Of a stretch of DNA of 53,151 nucleotides, positions 31,690 to 42,600 are shown one piece after another. The notes under the pieces were generated by a model, which saw nothing but the letters and a program-made list of their open reading frames with translations, was not told where the DNA came from and made no database searches. Both the position numbers and the translations under genes were made by a program. The stretch is taken from contig RDEW01000047.1 in the NCBI GenBank assembly GCA_011109175.1, positions 353,743-406,893 on the forward strand, in the 5' to 3' direction. Each line of letters begins with the position of its first letter. Within the stretch, counting starts at the first letter, position 1. Source of the DNA: Dicyema japonicum (taxonomy: Eukaryota > Dicyemida > Rhombozoa > Dicyemidae).

Positions 31690-33010
31690 TGGGCTTAAAC
31701 TACGATACAAAAGTTGAAATTGCTAAACTTCTTTCAAAAAAGAAGCATTCAATTCGAAAACTCGCGAGAATGTTTTACACAAGTATCGGAACAATCTCTA
31801 GAATCAAGAGAAACATTGTTCCATTCACAAAAATGGACAGATTTATTCAAATGCAGAGACTTCAGAGTCAGTCACTAGTGAAAAGCATAAACTTTTGGAT
31901 TCAAAAGTGTTGGATGTATTTCAACACCTAAGAAAACAAAACGTTCTCATCTCCGGACTTTAATCCAATAATCGGTATTATTGTAATTCTTAAAATCATT
32001 TTATTAAGGCTGAAATTCGCATCTAGAATCTTATTCAAAATTTTAAGGCTTCAAACGGATGGTTAGAAAAATTCAAATCAAGACATGAACTTAAGTTCAA
32101 AACTTTGTCTGGAGAAAAAGTTTCAAGTGACAGTTCCATGATTGATGAGTTTTTAATTCAATTTAATAACAAAATTGACGAATATGGAAAACAAAACATT
32201 TTCAATTGCGACGAAACGTGTCTTTTTTTCAGACATAGTCCACTGTCTTGCTTTGCTGCAGCTATACAGGAGAAAAATTAGACCCTTTAATTATGGAAAG
32301 TTTTGTAATCTAAAATGCTTCAAAAATTTCCTCCCGTCAATCCATAATGTTGTTTATTTGTCATCCAAAACTGCATGGATGACAAAAGATGTGTTTAGAT
32401 TTTGCCTTCATAGGATTAATGAACATTTTTTATCACAAAATCGGAAAATTATTCTGCTATTGGACATTGCTGGGCCTCATAATAATCTGGAATTCTCCAA
32501 AAGATGTGTTTAGATTTTGCCTTCATAGGATTAATGAACATTTTTTATCACAAAATCGGAAAATTATTCTGCTATTGGACAATGCTGGGCCTCATAATAA
32601 TCTGGAATTCTCTAACATAGAATTATTTTTCCTACCTAAAAATACAACTCCGATACTTCAGCCACTGGAGTTTGGAATTATCAAATCTTTCAAAGACCAC
32701 TATTTTACATCTTTAATAGATTTTTTATGTTTTACTGACCATNATCTTTCAAGGACTACTATTCTACATCTTTAATAGATTTTTTATGTTTTACTGACGA
32801 TCAAGATTTTTTTATTGAGTCCCTAAAAAAGATAAATTTACTTCATGTGCTATTATTGATTTCTGATGCATGGAAGGAGGTTTCATCAGAAATTATTATT
32901 AATTGTTGGGAAAAAGTGCTTAGCGAACATCAACCCGAGGATTTTATGGTCATTTCATCAATGAAAAAATTGAAAAAGCTATCGAATATGTTTTAGAAGA
33001 AAATGACTGA
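31690..33010 (+). mobile_element. Pogo/Tigger-type DNA transposase, decayed
   Basis: An N-terminal helix-turn-helix reads YDTKVEIAKLLSKKKHSIRK. A CENP-B/Tigger-like region follows (WLEKFKSRHELKFKTLSGEK). The DDE domain has FNCDETCLFF (first Asp), LLLDNAGPHN (second Asp) and LPKNTTPILQPLEFGIIKSF, as in pogo-family 'LPPNTTSLLQPLDQGVI'. LISDAWKEV supplies the likely third acidic residue. Frames shift several times. Bases 32384-32498 recur at 32499-32613 as a perfect-looking tandem duplication, and a single N at 32743 repeats about 50 bases. No terminal inverted repeats were identified. Confidence 0.85.
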
Positions 33011-33089
33011 GTCAGAGCATAATTTTTATAATGTAATTGAGGCTGAATATGTAACTATAAGAACAGCCATTGATAACATAAATTTATTT

Positions 33090-33840
33090 ATTTATTTTAT
33101 TTAACCCCAAGACCACCAGGAAATATAGGTCAAAACTAACTAATTAGGTGATCCCAGCTTCCAGCAACATCCGGATTCTTTTTAATTGGTCTTCTGGTGA
33201 TCAAACCGCACCCCAGAAGCGTCTTCTCTTGCTTCTGCAAAGGAATTCTATCGGTGTGCACTTTTTTATTCCCGACCGAAATTCCTCTGCATGGGCCATT
33301 TTTTCCTTGAATGGGTTTCCCAGTTCTTTGCAGAAACGTAGGAAACCCTGGCCATTTTTCAACGTCGCCTCATCAGAAACGAGGTCGCCAATGGGATGTC
33401 CATGTGGTGCATAATTCTCCGCCCGAGGGAGCTCAAACGGTCTACTCTCGAAGGAGGAATCGCAAACCTCCAGGCGATGCAGGCATATTCAATGGTTGGT
33501 ACGATGACTTGTTGATAAACCTTGCTGATGCAGTCGGCCAGTGGGAGAGGGCTCTTCTTTATCATCGCATTCAGAATGTTTCATTTCCGATAACCCTTGG
33601 CGATCACCTCCTCTACGTGACTCGAGAACGTCAACAAAGAGTTGAAAACTACACCAAGGATCTTCTGGGTCCGTGTAGAAGAGATGGGAGTGTTTCCGCC
33701 CATCTTTAAACTTTCTGACCGTTGTGAATAATGTGAACTGAGACTTAAATGCTGATACTCATAACGTATTTGCAGATAGCCAGTCACAAATTCGGTTTAG
33801 GAGTGTCTGAACAGTTGCTACAGCCATAACATAAATAAAG
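33090..33840 (-). mobile_element. Family A non-LTR retrotransposon, copy 6 (3' part only)
   Basis: A TTATTTATTTATTTTATTTAACCCC stretch on the plus strand is the 3' tail of an element read leftward. Coding pieces are ILGVVFNSLLTFSSHVEEVI, 'IKKSPLPLADCISKVYQQVI' and VPTIEYACIAWRFAIPPSRV, the C-terminal part of RT and its thumb. They are closely related to copy 3 (23790-24095). The 3' hairpin arms GACCACC (33111-33117) and GGTGATC (33147-33153) pair with one mismatch. The copy is 5'-truncated at about 33840. Confidence 0.82.
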
Positions 33841-35029
33841 TTGAGGAAAACAATTTAAATATGTTGCTGGATTGTCTTAAAGATTTTTATTATTTTAGAA
33901 AAATATTCATGCGCAATTTAAAATTTAAATATGGCTATGGACAAAAAATTACTGATTACTTTAAACAATGTTAATTTTCTGTAAATTCTAAGGTTTTTAG
34001 TCAACGAAGTATTTTTATATACTCAATAATAACAAATTTTTGTACGACTATGGAGTAACTTCTATTTTTGGAACATTTGTTGTTCCAAATGTAGGTTAGA
34101 CTTTATAGGGTTGAAAAATGACGTCTTCGCCCAATCCAGGTATGGAATTTTTATCTTTTAAACACTGCTTTTCGATCGTTCCCTCTGAGATTGTAGTCTT
34201 CTAGAATTTTTCAGTAAAAATTATCCTACATTTAATTTTTTCTATCCGATTTCTATCATGTTAGATTATTTTTTATTTATAAAAGTTATGATTATCAAGA
34301 TTTTATTTTTTATATCGGAAAACCTAAATTTCTAGCGTGTGTTACTCTTTATGCTCCCACTACTTCATCAAGTGCCCTTTTTTACTTTAGTTTCCTGAAG
34401 GCAGGCTACAGAAACTTCATAACGACTAAAATTATCCCTTAATTGTGGCCTTTGCAGTTAGGTCGCAATTATTCTCACATTGAATGTCATTAGCACGAGT
34501 TCTCTAGGGTGTGTATTAGTCATAGTGCAAAAAAAGGGACGTCACCACTTCAACCAAGAAACGCTGCATCAATTATAGTGAGATTTAATAATTAACGTCA
34601 AATTTTGATTTATCAAGATTAATTTAATATTTATTTTTAAATATTGTTTTACAATATGGCGAACCTTTTAATGCATTTAGCGTTAAGTTCCCACGTTGTT
34701 GTGGTTGTAGTGGTTGTCGTGTGTTATCTGTTTTATCGTATTTCTTACTGTGTTGTATATTCTGTAATATTCTATTAATATATTATTGGATTAATCATAT
34801 AGTGTCGAAGGCGGTTATCAAAATGTCTAGTATCTATATATTTAGATGACCTATTAATATGGATTGTTCCTCACTATTTGATTTGTCTTATCACTTTAAA
34901 GTATAATAATGAAACTTTTACATTAGAGTCATAATATTTATTGTTTTTTATTTTTAATGAAAGAATGATTTATTATTATTTTACAAAAAACAACCAACAT
35001 TTTGGATAATTTTATCGAGATATCACAGT
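33841..35029. other. AT-rich region without a clear gene
   Basis: The only curiosity is a 41-codon frame at 34654-34779 encoding a very hydrophobic peptide (MANLLMHLALSSH followed by nine Val). It may be a chance product of a GTT/GTG-rich stretch. Nothing else is recognisable. Confidence 0.35.
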
Positions 35030-35258
35030 TGTTTTTTTATATTTTCTTATATTCAAAAAGCCGTTGTTTATATATATATTTTTTGTATTCAAGAAGCAGT
35101 TGTTTTTATATTTTTTTGTATTCTAGAAGTCGTTGTTTTTAGAAGCCGTTGTTTTTATATTTTTTTACATTCTCGAAGCCGTTGTTTTTATATTTTTTAT
35201 ATTCAAGAAGTCGTTGTTTTTATATTTTTTTATATTCAAGAAGCCTTTGTATTTATAT

Positions 35259-36028
35259 ATTTATTTATTTAATAACCCTAAAAGGGAACACCAAGAAAGA
35301 AGGAGTAAACCAACTAATTAAGTGACCCCGGTAGGTTTCCACAGGATCGAGAGGTTTTTCTTATGTTCCTACAGAGTACCCACGGCTGTCCTGAATAGAC
35401 GACGATCATCTTTCATCAGAGTTTGAAGAGGAGTGGGTTTTTTCCTCAAATTTTGTGTATTTGAAGCTTCTTGCCTTGAATGGAAGAAACGACTTGTTTC
35501 TTGGCCAGACAGACCGATGAAGTCGGAGCCATTATTTTTCATTGCGGCGTGGTCAAACATTGAGGGGAAAAAATCGGGGGTAGATTCGTTAGACGTGCCA
35601 GTTTGCCAATTCGGGAATATATCTTGAGTGGATTTAATATCAAAGCTCCATAGGCCCATGAGGCACAAGCATACTCTATCATCCGTTTTAGGAATTGATT
35701 GAACAAGACGACAGCGCATTCCTGTGACGCCCTGGACTTTAAGAGCGGTTTGATTATATTTAGTTAACTGAGACCATTTGTCAAAACGTTTATCACATGT
35801 CTGAGAAAATGTCATCAAATGGTCAAATGTCAATCTCAGGATAGTTGGACGAATCTGTAATGGTGAGGAGTCTCTTTAAATGTGTAAATCCAGTGTATGT
35901 TTTTCTTTCCTGTTCGTGATGAAGATTGTATACGTTGATTTATCCCTGGATGTGGAGAGACGATTCAACTTCAATCAGGCTCCCAGTACGTCAATATGTG
36001 ACTGAAGCTTTGAATTTGCTGTACCCAC
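35259..36028 (-). mobile_element. Non-LTR 3' fragment inserted in the minisatellite, with TSD
   Basis: Minus-strand coding remains at 35369-35833 read TFSQTCDKRFDKWSQLTKYN and later LVQSIPKTDDRVCLCLMGLW, the C-terminal RT/thumb region of a family A relative. The 3' end has hairpin-like arms GGGAACAC (35284-35291) and GTGACCCC (35322-35329), which pair at six of eight positions, and an AATAAATAAATA tail. GTATTTATAT occurs at both borders (35249-35258 and 36029-36038) and differs from the array consensus GTTTTTATAT in both places. It is therefore a credible 10-base target-site duplication. Confidence 0.75.
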
Positions 36029-36079
36029 GTATTTATATTTTTTTATTCTAGATCCGTTGTTTTCACATTTTCTTATATT

Positions 36080-36363
36080 AACAACAACAATTCAACAAGT
36101 AATTATGGAGTTAATTTAATCGTGTCCGCCTTTGCGGACTGGACACTTCACATGTATGAGAATCCTTTCTCTTGAGGGAGTATAAAACCATCCCTCGCAT
36201 CAGTCTTGGAAGAATCACAATTCGGAAGATAAAGAGGATTGTATCGACATCCAACATTAGTTTTCTGGTGCAGAACATCGCTTGAACGGCCTTCTTCCTT
36301 CGCTCGTGATGTCCTTCCGATACGATCCTCTTCCATCCACTGCAATCCCCAGGTATTTCATGC
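36080..36363 (-). mobile_element. Reverse transcriptase scrap inserted in the minisatellite
   Basis: The minus strand reads KYLGIAVDGRGSYRKDITSE, then a stretch like the post-palm 'KLxLFKxVVxPxLLYG' region, with shifts and stops. This is the thumb region of a family B-like element. The flanking TTTCTTATATT on both sides is compatible with a target-site duplication, but it is also part of the array consensus. Confidence 0.5.
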
Positions 36364-36825
36364 TTTCTTATATTCAAGAAGCCGTTGTTTTCACATTTAT
36401 TATATTCTTGAATCCGTTGTTTTTACATATATTTTTTGTATTCTCGAAGCTGTTGTTTTTATATTTATTATATTCAAGAAGCCGTTGTTTTTACATATAT
36501 TTTTTGTATTCTCGAAGCCGTTGTTTTCACATTTATTATATTCTTGAAGCCGTTGTTTTTACATATATTTTTTGTATTCTCGAAGCTGTTGTTTTTATAT
36601 TTTCTTTTATTCAAGAAGCCGTTGTTTTTATATTTTCTTATATTCAAGAAGCCGTTGTTTTTATATTTTCGTATATCCAAGAAGCAGTTGTTTTTATATA
36701 TGTTGGTCTTCCTCTTGACTTTGGTATTAATGTCATTGACGTGTTCGCCGAATATTAGGAGAGTATCCAAATTGTTGGAGATTTATTCATAGAAATTTCA
36801 TATCCAAATGATTTGATTTTGGAAG

Positions 36826-38275
36826 AGTATATTATTATTATTATAAGCACTTATTGCTATGTCATAGGACTTGACAAAGCATGTGAACACGAGTTAGCAA
36901 ATCACTGGTTAGTTTCATCCACTTCCTCGTATTCAAAGCCGCAGCGCGCAACCAGTCCAGATCCTCTCCACTTGCAAGATGTCGTCCCATTTCTTTGAGG
37001 TCCTCGTCGAGAACGACTGCCAGTGTCGTCCTTGGGCGACCACGGAAACGGGGGGCCTCCAACATGAAGTAATCCTCCATGGCTACGTTCGCGGGGGCAT
37101 CTAGGTCCAGTCGCAGAATATGGCCGAAAAGCCTCCATCGTGTATCCAGAATCTCATTAGAAATTTCTGAGGTCTTCGTCCTCTTATAGAGAAGATTAGA
37201 TGACATCCTCGTATCACTTCTTTCGAACATCATATGCCGTAGTTGGTCTCTATGAAACGCATTAAGCCTCTTCAGTTCATTTCTTGAGCAGGCCCATGTA
37301 CCAGCGTTATATAGTAGTATGGGTTTTCGTCCTCTTATAGAGAAGAGTAGATGACATCCTCGTATCACTTCTTTCGAACATCATATGCCGTAGTTGGTCT
37401 CTATGAAACGCATTAAGCCTCTTCAGTTCATTTCTTGAGCAGGCCCAGGTACCAGCGTTATATAGTAGTATGGGTTTCACTGGCGAGTTGTATAATAGAG
37501 TTTTTGTTATAGTGTCAAGGCCCTTTTTGGAAGAGTATGACTTTCCTGTAGAAATTTCCAGTCGATTGTATATGAGCCAATGTTCCAACATAACAATATA
37601 ACTTTGAAGTTTCATCCCTGCATAGTTTTCCTAGGAATTCAAATATTCACGCCAATTAGTTTCAAAGGTCATCTTCTGGATAGAGTTTTTGGATTTTGTT
37701 TGAAATATCTTCATATTGAATTATTATCATTATAAAGCAAACGTCTTGCCAAATGACAAAACCAGTGTAGTACCAAACATTAATTTTCTTGGTTAATTTT
37801 TACCACTTTCCACGATCCTGAGCCAAATCCCTCAAGTAATCCATATCACCAGCTATAAATAAAAGTGCGGAGTCGGCCAATTCTAAATATAAATCTGAGT
37901 AGAAGTCATCAAATTGAGCCGGATCTTTGTTAATCCAACCACTGTGAGGTGCGTATTCATTGATAATGGAGACAATGTCAGTGCTTGCTTTGGCATTAAT
38001 AAACTTCATTTGTAGAACTCCGATGCGGTCATTAACTGCCCATACTCTGTAGATATGGAGGAGGAATTTTATTTTGATGTCAAAACCCTGTCCATAGTAC
38101 CTGTTGACAGTCGAGAGAAAGATCAATTTGAATTTACCACATGTTTCTTCGTGGTTATCTTGGATTTTGCTTTCCCGTAGGCAACCGATTGCGACATCAT
38201 AATTATGTAGGTCTTGACAGAGGGAGATCCTTTTACAAGAAGAATTCCATTTCTTATTAATGTCATTAGTCATCC
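36826..38275 (-). mobile_element. Family B non-LTR retrotransposon, copy 2 (RT core deleted)
   Basis: Reading leftward, 38273-37800 encodes an AP-type endonuclease portion (YDVAIGCLRESKIQD, GVLQMKF, IVSIINEYAPHSGW, FYSDLYLELADSALLFIAGD). After a deletion of the RT palm, 37615-36862 encodes the C-terminal part: LYNSPVKPILLYNAGTWACS, RWRLFGHILRLD and RGRPRTTLAVVLDEDLKEMG. It is nearly identical in sequence to copy 1 at 17180-18930. Bases from about 37173 are repeated from 37325 without an N. The 3' end is TAAGTGCTTATAATAATAATAA (36830-36855). Pairing the endonuclease with this C-terminus rests on order and orientation, so it is inference. Confidence 0.78.
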
Positions 38276-38440
38276 ACCAAGCTTTATCTTTCTCTCTTTA
38301 CGGATAACGGAGTATCCGGGAAAGGTTGGGGTTCGTATGTTTGCTTTGTCTTTTGGACTAGAGCAAAATCAATTTCATTTCTATTGAGTAAATTGTTTCC
38401 TATTCCGTTAACCTGGACCAGCCCTGTAGAACTCTCCTCT
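38276..38440 (-). pseudogene. Family A endonuclease scrap
   Basis: The minus strand carries FPGYSVIRKERKIKLGG and a VQKTKQ-like segment, which correspond to the start of the family A endonuclease (FRGYSVIRKDR--KLGG in copy 2). It joins family B endonuclease sequence abruptly at about 38275. No start or 2A motif is preserved. Confidence 0.5.
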
Positions 38441-39300
38441 TCAATGTATCATGTCTGTTGCGTGGGAATTAAAATTTAGAAGGCTGTCGTACTTGACTCC
38501 AAGGACAGTGGGGGACCTTGTCACTGGAATCCGAGTGGGACCAATAAAGATACTCGGTTCATCCTTGGAACGACGGTCCGAAGTGAAAGTGGAACAGATA
38601 AACTTGGTTGCAGAAATCGTTAGTCGATTGCCAACAATCCAATCGTGGAGAGTGTTCAATTTTGTTTGAGTTTTAAGGGATGCGACTTGCGTCGAGCGGT
38701 TCTGTATTGCAATGACTACATCGTCTGCGTAGGATAATAGCAGGGAATCTTCGTCTTTATTATTAGGTTGGTCGTGTAGGAATAAGTTGAATAGAATTGG
38801 TGAAAGTGGAGACCCCTGGGGTACCCCGTTCGGTAGTAATCGTGATCTAGATCTGAGATCACCACTGACTACTCTTCCATGTCTTCCAGACAAAAAGTTG
38901 GCCAGCCTTAATTTTACATTCGGACGAATATTAGTAGAAAATATTTTTCCAACCAGGATTTTCCTCGAAACAGTGTCAAAGGCTCTGTTGATGTCAATAG
39001 AAACCAAGATTGTGCGTTTTTGAGGCAGGGAAAGGGTGTTAAAACCGACGGCAATGAACTGCGATAGGGTTGCCAAGTATGTAGCGGTGGACCTACCGTG
39101 GAGGAAACCATGTTGAAATATAGAACGTGGAAGATACGGAATAATGACTGATAATACAAGTTTCTCCATAATTTTTGACAGTGTGCTGGTAACGGAAATA
39201 GGCCTGTAGGAGGCAGGTTCTGTCTTTGGTTTCCCAGCCTTCAATATCTGTTTGATGATAGAATTCTTGGCCAATAATCGTCCCTTTTACGATATCTGAT
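38441..39300 (-). mobile_element. Family A reverse transcriptase, best-preserved palm (copy 8)
   Basis: One uninterrupted frame of 277 codons runs from 39274 to 38441. It contains ASYRPISVTSTLSKIMEKLV, FQHGFLHGRSTATYLATL, ILVSIDINRAFDTVSRKILV, VPQGSPLSPILFNLFLHDQP, SYADDVVIAI (intact catalytic YADD) and 'TVLGVKYDSLLNFNSHATDM'. These are the fingers, palm and start of the thumb. The endonuclease and C-terminus are missing, and the frame is lost on both sides. The absence of stops suggests a younger copy than the others. Confidence 0.9.
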
Positions 39301-39439
39301 AAATGTTTTTTTCCGGTAACCGCACATAACCTCCATTTAAAATTCTCGACAAAAGTGTGCAATTTTTTGTGTCCCGTTATTTTTTGATTTTGCTTTAAAT
39401 TCGTTAAATAAAGCGATTATTTGATTTAAAAAATAAAAT

Positions 39440-40480
39440 TAATAAATTAGACTAAAAAAGAGCTCAAATATTTTGATTTTATTTTTTTCAAAAAAAAGCA
39501 TGAAAATATCGATGAAGAATTTTCTTTGACTGGTACTGTATGGATTCTCTGGCTTTGCATAACTCGGAGTTGAGATGAAATAAGCAATCACCGCATGACC
39601 GTCCTGGGCGAAAACCAAATTGATCACTTCTGAAGTAGTCTTCTTTTTCAGCTAATTTGTAAGCCTTCAAGAGACAATTTTTTCCATAATTTTTGAAATT
39701 GACCGAATCAGGCTGAACGGGCAATAGTTAGCAGGATCATTCTTTTGTCTTCTTGTCTTCGCTACCATCTGTACAATAGTCTTCTTCTATTCGTGTGGAA
39801 CATGCCCAATTTTGATGCATACGTTAAACATATCTTTGAATTATTGATTTTTTAATGAAAAAAACTTTAGAATGTATTGATTTTTAAGTATTAATATTAA
39901 TAGCATTTTCGAAGAACCAAAAATGTAATTTATTTAATTAAGGTTCTGCTTGTGCCGTATTTTTCTTCAGGTTATTCTTTCTCCCACAATTCTCTTATCT
40001 AACTTTCTTTATGCTCCAGGGTTACTGACAATTATTCTGAATGTATCCATCTGGCTCATCCGAAGAATGTGACCAAATAGACGCCATTTTGATTCAAGGA
40101 TATCCAGACTCAATGGTCTTGTATTATATATTTTGTATAGATTCTTGTTTGTAATTTTTTGGNACTTCCTTTATGCTCCAGGGTTACTGACAATTATTCT
40201 GAGCGTATCCATCTAGCTCATCCGAAGAATGTGACCAAATAGACGCCATTTTGATTCAAGGATATCCAGACTCAATGGTCTTGCATTATATATTTTGTAT
40301 AGATTCTTGTTTGTAATTTTTTGGATAGTTAATGCCATGCAACAGTAGGAGTTGTTTACGATGGAAGGCATCTAGTTTGTCCATTACCGCTTGTAAGACT
40401 CCCCAGGTTGCAGCGTTGTTCATTAGAACCAGTTTCACGGAGGCATTGATTTTTAATGAAAAAACTTTAAAAACAACTTT
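39440..40480 (-). mobile_element. Family D non-LTR fragment (RTE-like RT pieces)
   Basis: The minus strand has two separated parts. An RT finger/palm piece at 39488-39850 reads SDQFGFRPGRSCGDCLFHLN, preceded by a damaged ISKIMEK segment. A C-terminal piece at 40010-40330 reads SLDILESKWRLFGHILRMSQ. It resembles family B in layout but differs in sequence. A single N at 40163 repeats about 130 bases of the C-terminal part. The order along the strand is C-terminus to the right of the RT, opposite to expectation, so these may be two separate relics. Confidence 0.55.
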
Positions 40481-40568
40481 ACAACTTTATTCGAAAAATA
40501 GTCTGTCTATGGGGCCTGGACACTTCCAACGTATGCCATCTCCATTATTAATTTGCTTCAATTGTTTT

Positions 40569-40811
40569 TTAATGGCATGGACTCTCCATCGCCAGGTTCA
40601 CTATCTTTCGTAAATCCGCACCAAGTATATTGTTCAGTTCTTTCAGCCTTGATATTATCTCTTCTAGTTTTGTTGCGATCTTTTCTTGCACATTCCATTG
40701 GGGCATCCTTTCGACTCTCGTGGCTTTTTGGCTGGTTCGTTTTTGGTAATTCTGGGGCCGATTATTCTCAACGCACGTTATAATAACGACCGAGAAAATA
40801 CGGCAACTCAT
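40569..40811 (-). pseudogene. Possible N-terminal region of a family C element
   Basis: An 80-codon minus frame reads ATRVERMPQWNVQEKIATKL followed by EEIISRLKELNNIL. Charged helical segments with a 'PxWxxxIxxKIxxLxxxIxxL' pattern precede the RT in Dong/R4-type elements. The evidence is only pattern-level, so treat this as unproven. It abuts family C sequence on the opposite strand. Confidence 0.25.
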
Positions 40812-42060
40812 CTAGGCACTATCAGACCTTTTTTGTCTGCTTATGGTGTTGATGATGGTGGGCTAGTAAATACGAAGGCGTTGATCGAATTACAATATAA
40901 TAATTTGATGGAAAAGATCAACTTAATTTCATTATGTCCTCTTAAAAGCATTGGGCAACTCACATATCGAGCTTAAATCGTCGACAATATGGCTAAAATA
41001 AGGTGATAACTCACCACGATCGGAGGCGGTGTACACATATATGCAAGACTGCAATATTTTTGGAGTCGATCAACAAATACATGTCCCCATTGTAAGTCAA
41101 GGAGCATGTCGGTTGATCATTTAGCCACTCGGTGCGGATCCATGCTCTGCCACAACTATGTGTGGAGTCATAACGAGGTAGTAAGGTGTCTTCACCTTCT
41201 AATATGCAATAAGTATGGTATTTGCCACACCAGAAAGTTGCCGACTCATAAGGTGCAATCTGTAGTAGAGAACACCAGGGTCCAAATTAAGGTAGACAGT
41301 GTTATCCGTACCTCGGTGCTAGTCAAGCACAATAAACCGGACATTGTGCTACATGATAAGGATTCTGGCCAAGTCCTTATCATAGAGGTTGGCATTACGT
41401 CTCAAGACCGTTTGCAGACTGTGGAGGTGGAGAAAAAAAGGAAGTATGACTTTCTTGCAAACGAGATGGGGCAGATGGTTGGTTGCAAGGTCCTCGTTAT
41501 TCCTATAGTAATGACGTGGGAAGGAATTGNCGACTCATAAGGTGCAATCTGTAGTAGAGAACACCAGGGTCCAAATTAAGATAGACAGTGTTATCCGTAC
41601 CTCGGTGCTAGTCAAGCACAATAAACCGGACATTGTGCTACACGATAAGGATTCTGCCAAGTCCTTATCATAGAGGTTGGCATTACGTCTCAAGACTGTT
41701 TGCAGACTGTGGAGGTGGAGAAAAAAGGAAGTATGACTTGCTTGAAAACTAGATTGGGCAGATGCTTAGTTGCAAGGTCCTCATTATTCCAATAGTAATG
41801 ACGTGGGAAGTAATTGCAACAAAGTACCACAATGGTTATCTGAAGCAGTTGGGGTAGATAGGAAGCTCAAGGTCTATCTACAGTTCACTGTATTAAAGCG
41901 GACCCTAGAGAGCCTGACACTGGAGTATAGCCCGGAGATGACATATGGGCAGAGGGTTCAATTGAACAAAGCGCTCTCAGAGTTGTTTCAGCAACCAGAA
42001 TCGAACCTGCCTGAGGAGGCTGGCGAACAGGCAGGCGAGGAAGGTTGTTGATTATTAAAT
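40797..42060 (+). mobile_element. Family C (Dong/R4/NeSL-like) restriction-like endonuclease region
   Basis: The C-terminal half of a non-LTR element of the REL-endonuclease type. In order: ATHLGTIRPFLSAYGVDDGG (post-RT), CPHCKSRSMSVDHLATRC forming a C-x2-C...H-x4-C zinc finger, then 'HNEVVRCLHLLICNKYGI' and the nuclease core HNKPDIVLHDKDSGQVLIIE with VGITSQD (41106-41530). A tail follows whose frame ends at 42051. Family C cuts specific or preferred sites in other animals. A single N at 41530 repeats about 270 bases with several indels. The tail after it includes 'KVYLQFTVLKRTLESLTLEY'. Confidence 0.87.
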
Positions 42061-42111
42061 ATTAACTTTTTATTGTTGGTTAAATAAAGTGGGGTTTAAT
42101 TTAAATCTACT

Positions 42112-42600
42112 ATGCAATTCGTCAATGTGAGCAATGTCCAAATGTGTCGGTTCCCGAGAGAAATACCGGGAAAATATGAGAATGTTACTGAGAGAAGACG
42201 GGATGACCTGATGGCCTTTTCAGTCTATCGAAACAATAAATTATACAGACTGAATGATTGTGGACTAATAAGTCTGAACGTACTTGAAGCCCGCTGGCGC
42301 TGTTTTAGGCATATTTCACGGATGGTTGAACAAACACCCTGAATGCCGCCATGGAAAAATTTTTCGGTCATTTCGAATCTCCTGCATTCAGAGGATGTCC
42401 AAGAAGTTGATTTCTTGGATACTTGCGGAGGATTATGCAGTGATTGGGCGGACTGATGGACGCAGATGATCTGGACGAAATCAGGAGACGATCACGACAA
42501 TGAAAAGGACGGAGAGGACTAACGGAAAGGATAGTGAAAAACATTGCACAAGCGAAACCATAAACAGTGTTTACTGGTAACGCGGATTTGCGTTAACTAA
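42112..42600 (+). pseudogene. C-terminal scrap of a family B-like element
   Basis: Encodes RRRDDLMAFSVYRNNKLYRL and LEARWRCFRHISRMVEQTP (compare RWRLFGHILRLD in family B), then frameshifted traces of the 'AMEKFF...FRGCPR' segment. It ends near 42600 with GCGTTAACTAACTAACG. It is a 3' remnant with no RT core. Confidence 0.6.

Larger units (their letters stand above)
35030..36705. repeat. Minisatellite of about 33-36-bp units, split by two insertions
   Basis: The unit is roughly 'ttcaagaagccgttgttttt' followed by 12-16 A/T bases. About seven units occupy 35030-35258, one or two lie at 36029-36079, and about ten occupy 36366-36705. The breaks are two retroelement insertions (35259-36028 and 36080-36363). 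Open frames across the array are repeat translations and not genes. Confidence 0.85.

Noticed and set aside
32384-32613. Tandem duplication of the DDE domain as a real transposase variant
   Set aside because: The 115-base repeat has the same geometry as the assembly duplications elsewhere and breaks the frame.
34654-34779. 41-residue hydrophobic peptide (MANLLMHLALSSH plus poly-Val)
   Set aside because: It arises from a low-complexity GTT/GTG stretch, with no splice or family support, so it is not called as a gene.
35030-36705. Regular repeat spacing suggestive of a CRISPR-like array
   Set aside because: The whole unit repeats with an A/T-run variant, there are no unique spacers and no cas genes, and the genome is eukaryotic. 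It is a minisatellite.
36239-36792. Overlapping plus-strand frames rich in 'SRSRCF' and 'EAVVFIF' repeats
   Set aside because: They are translations of the minisatellite in different frames and extend into retroelement remains. No start context, splice signals or family match.
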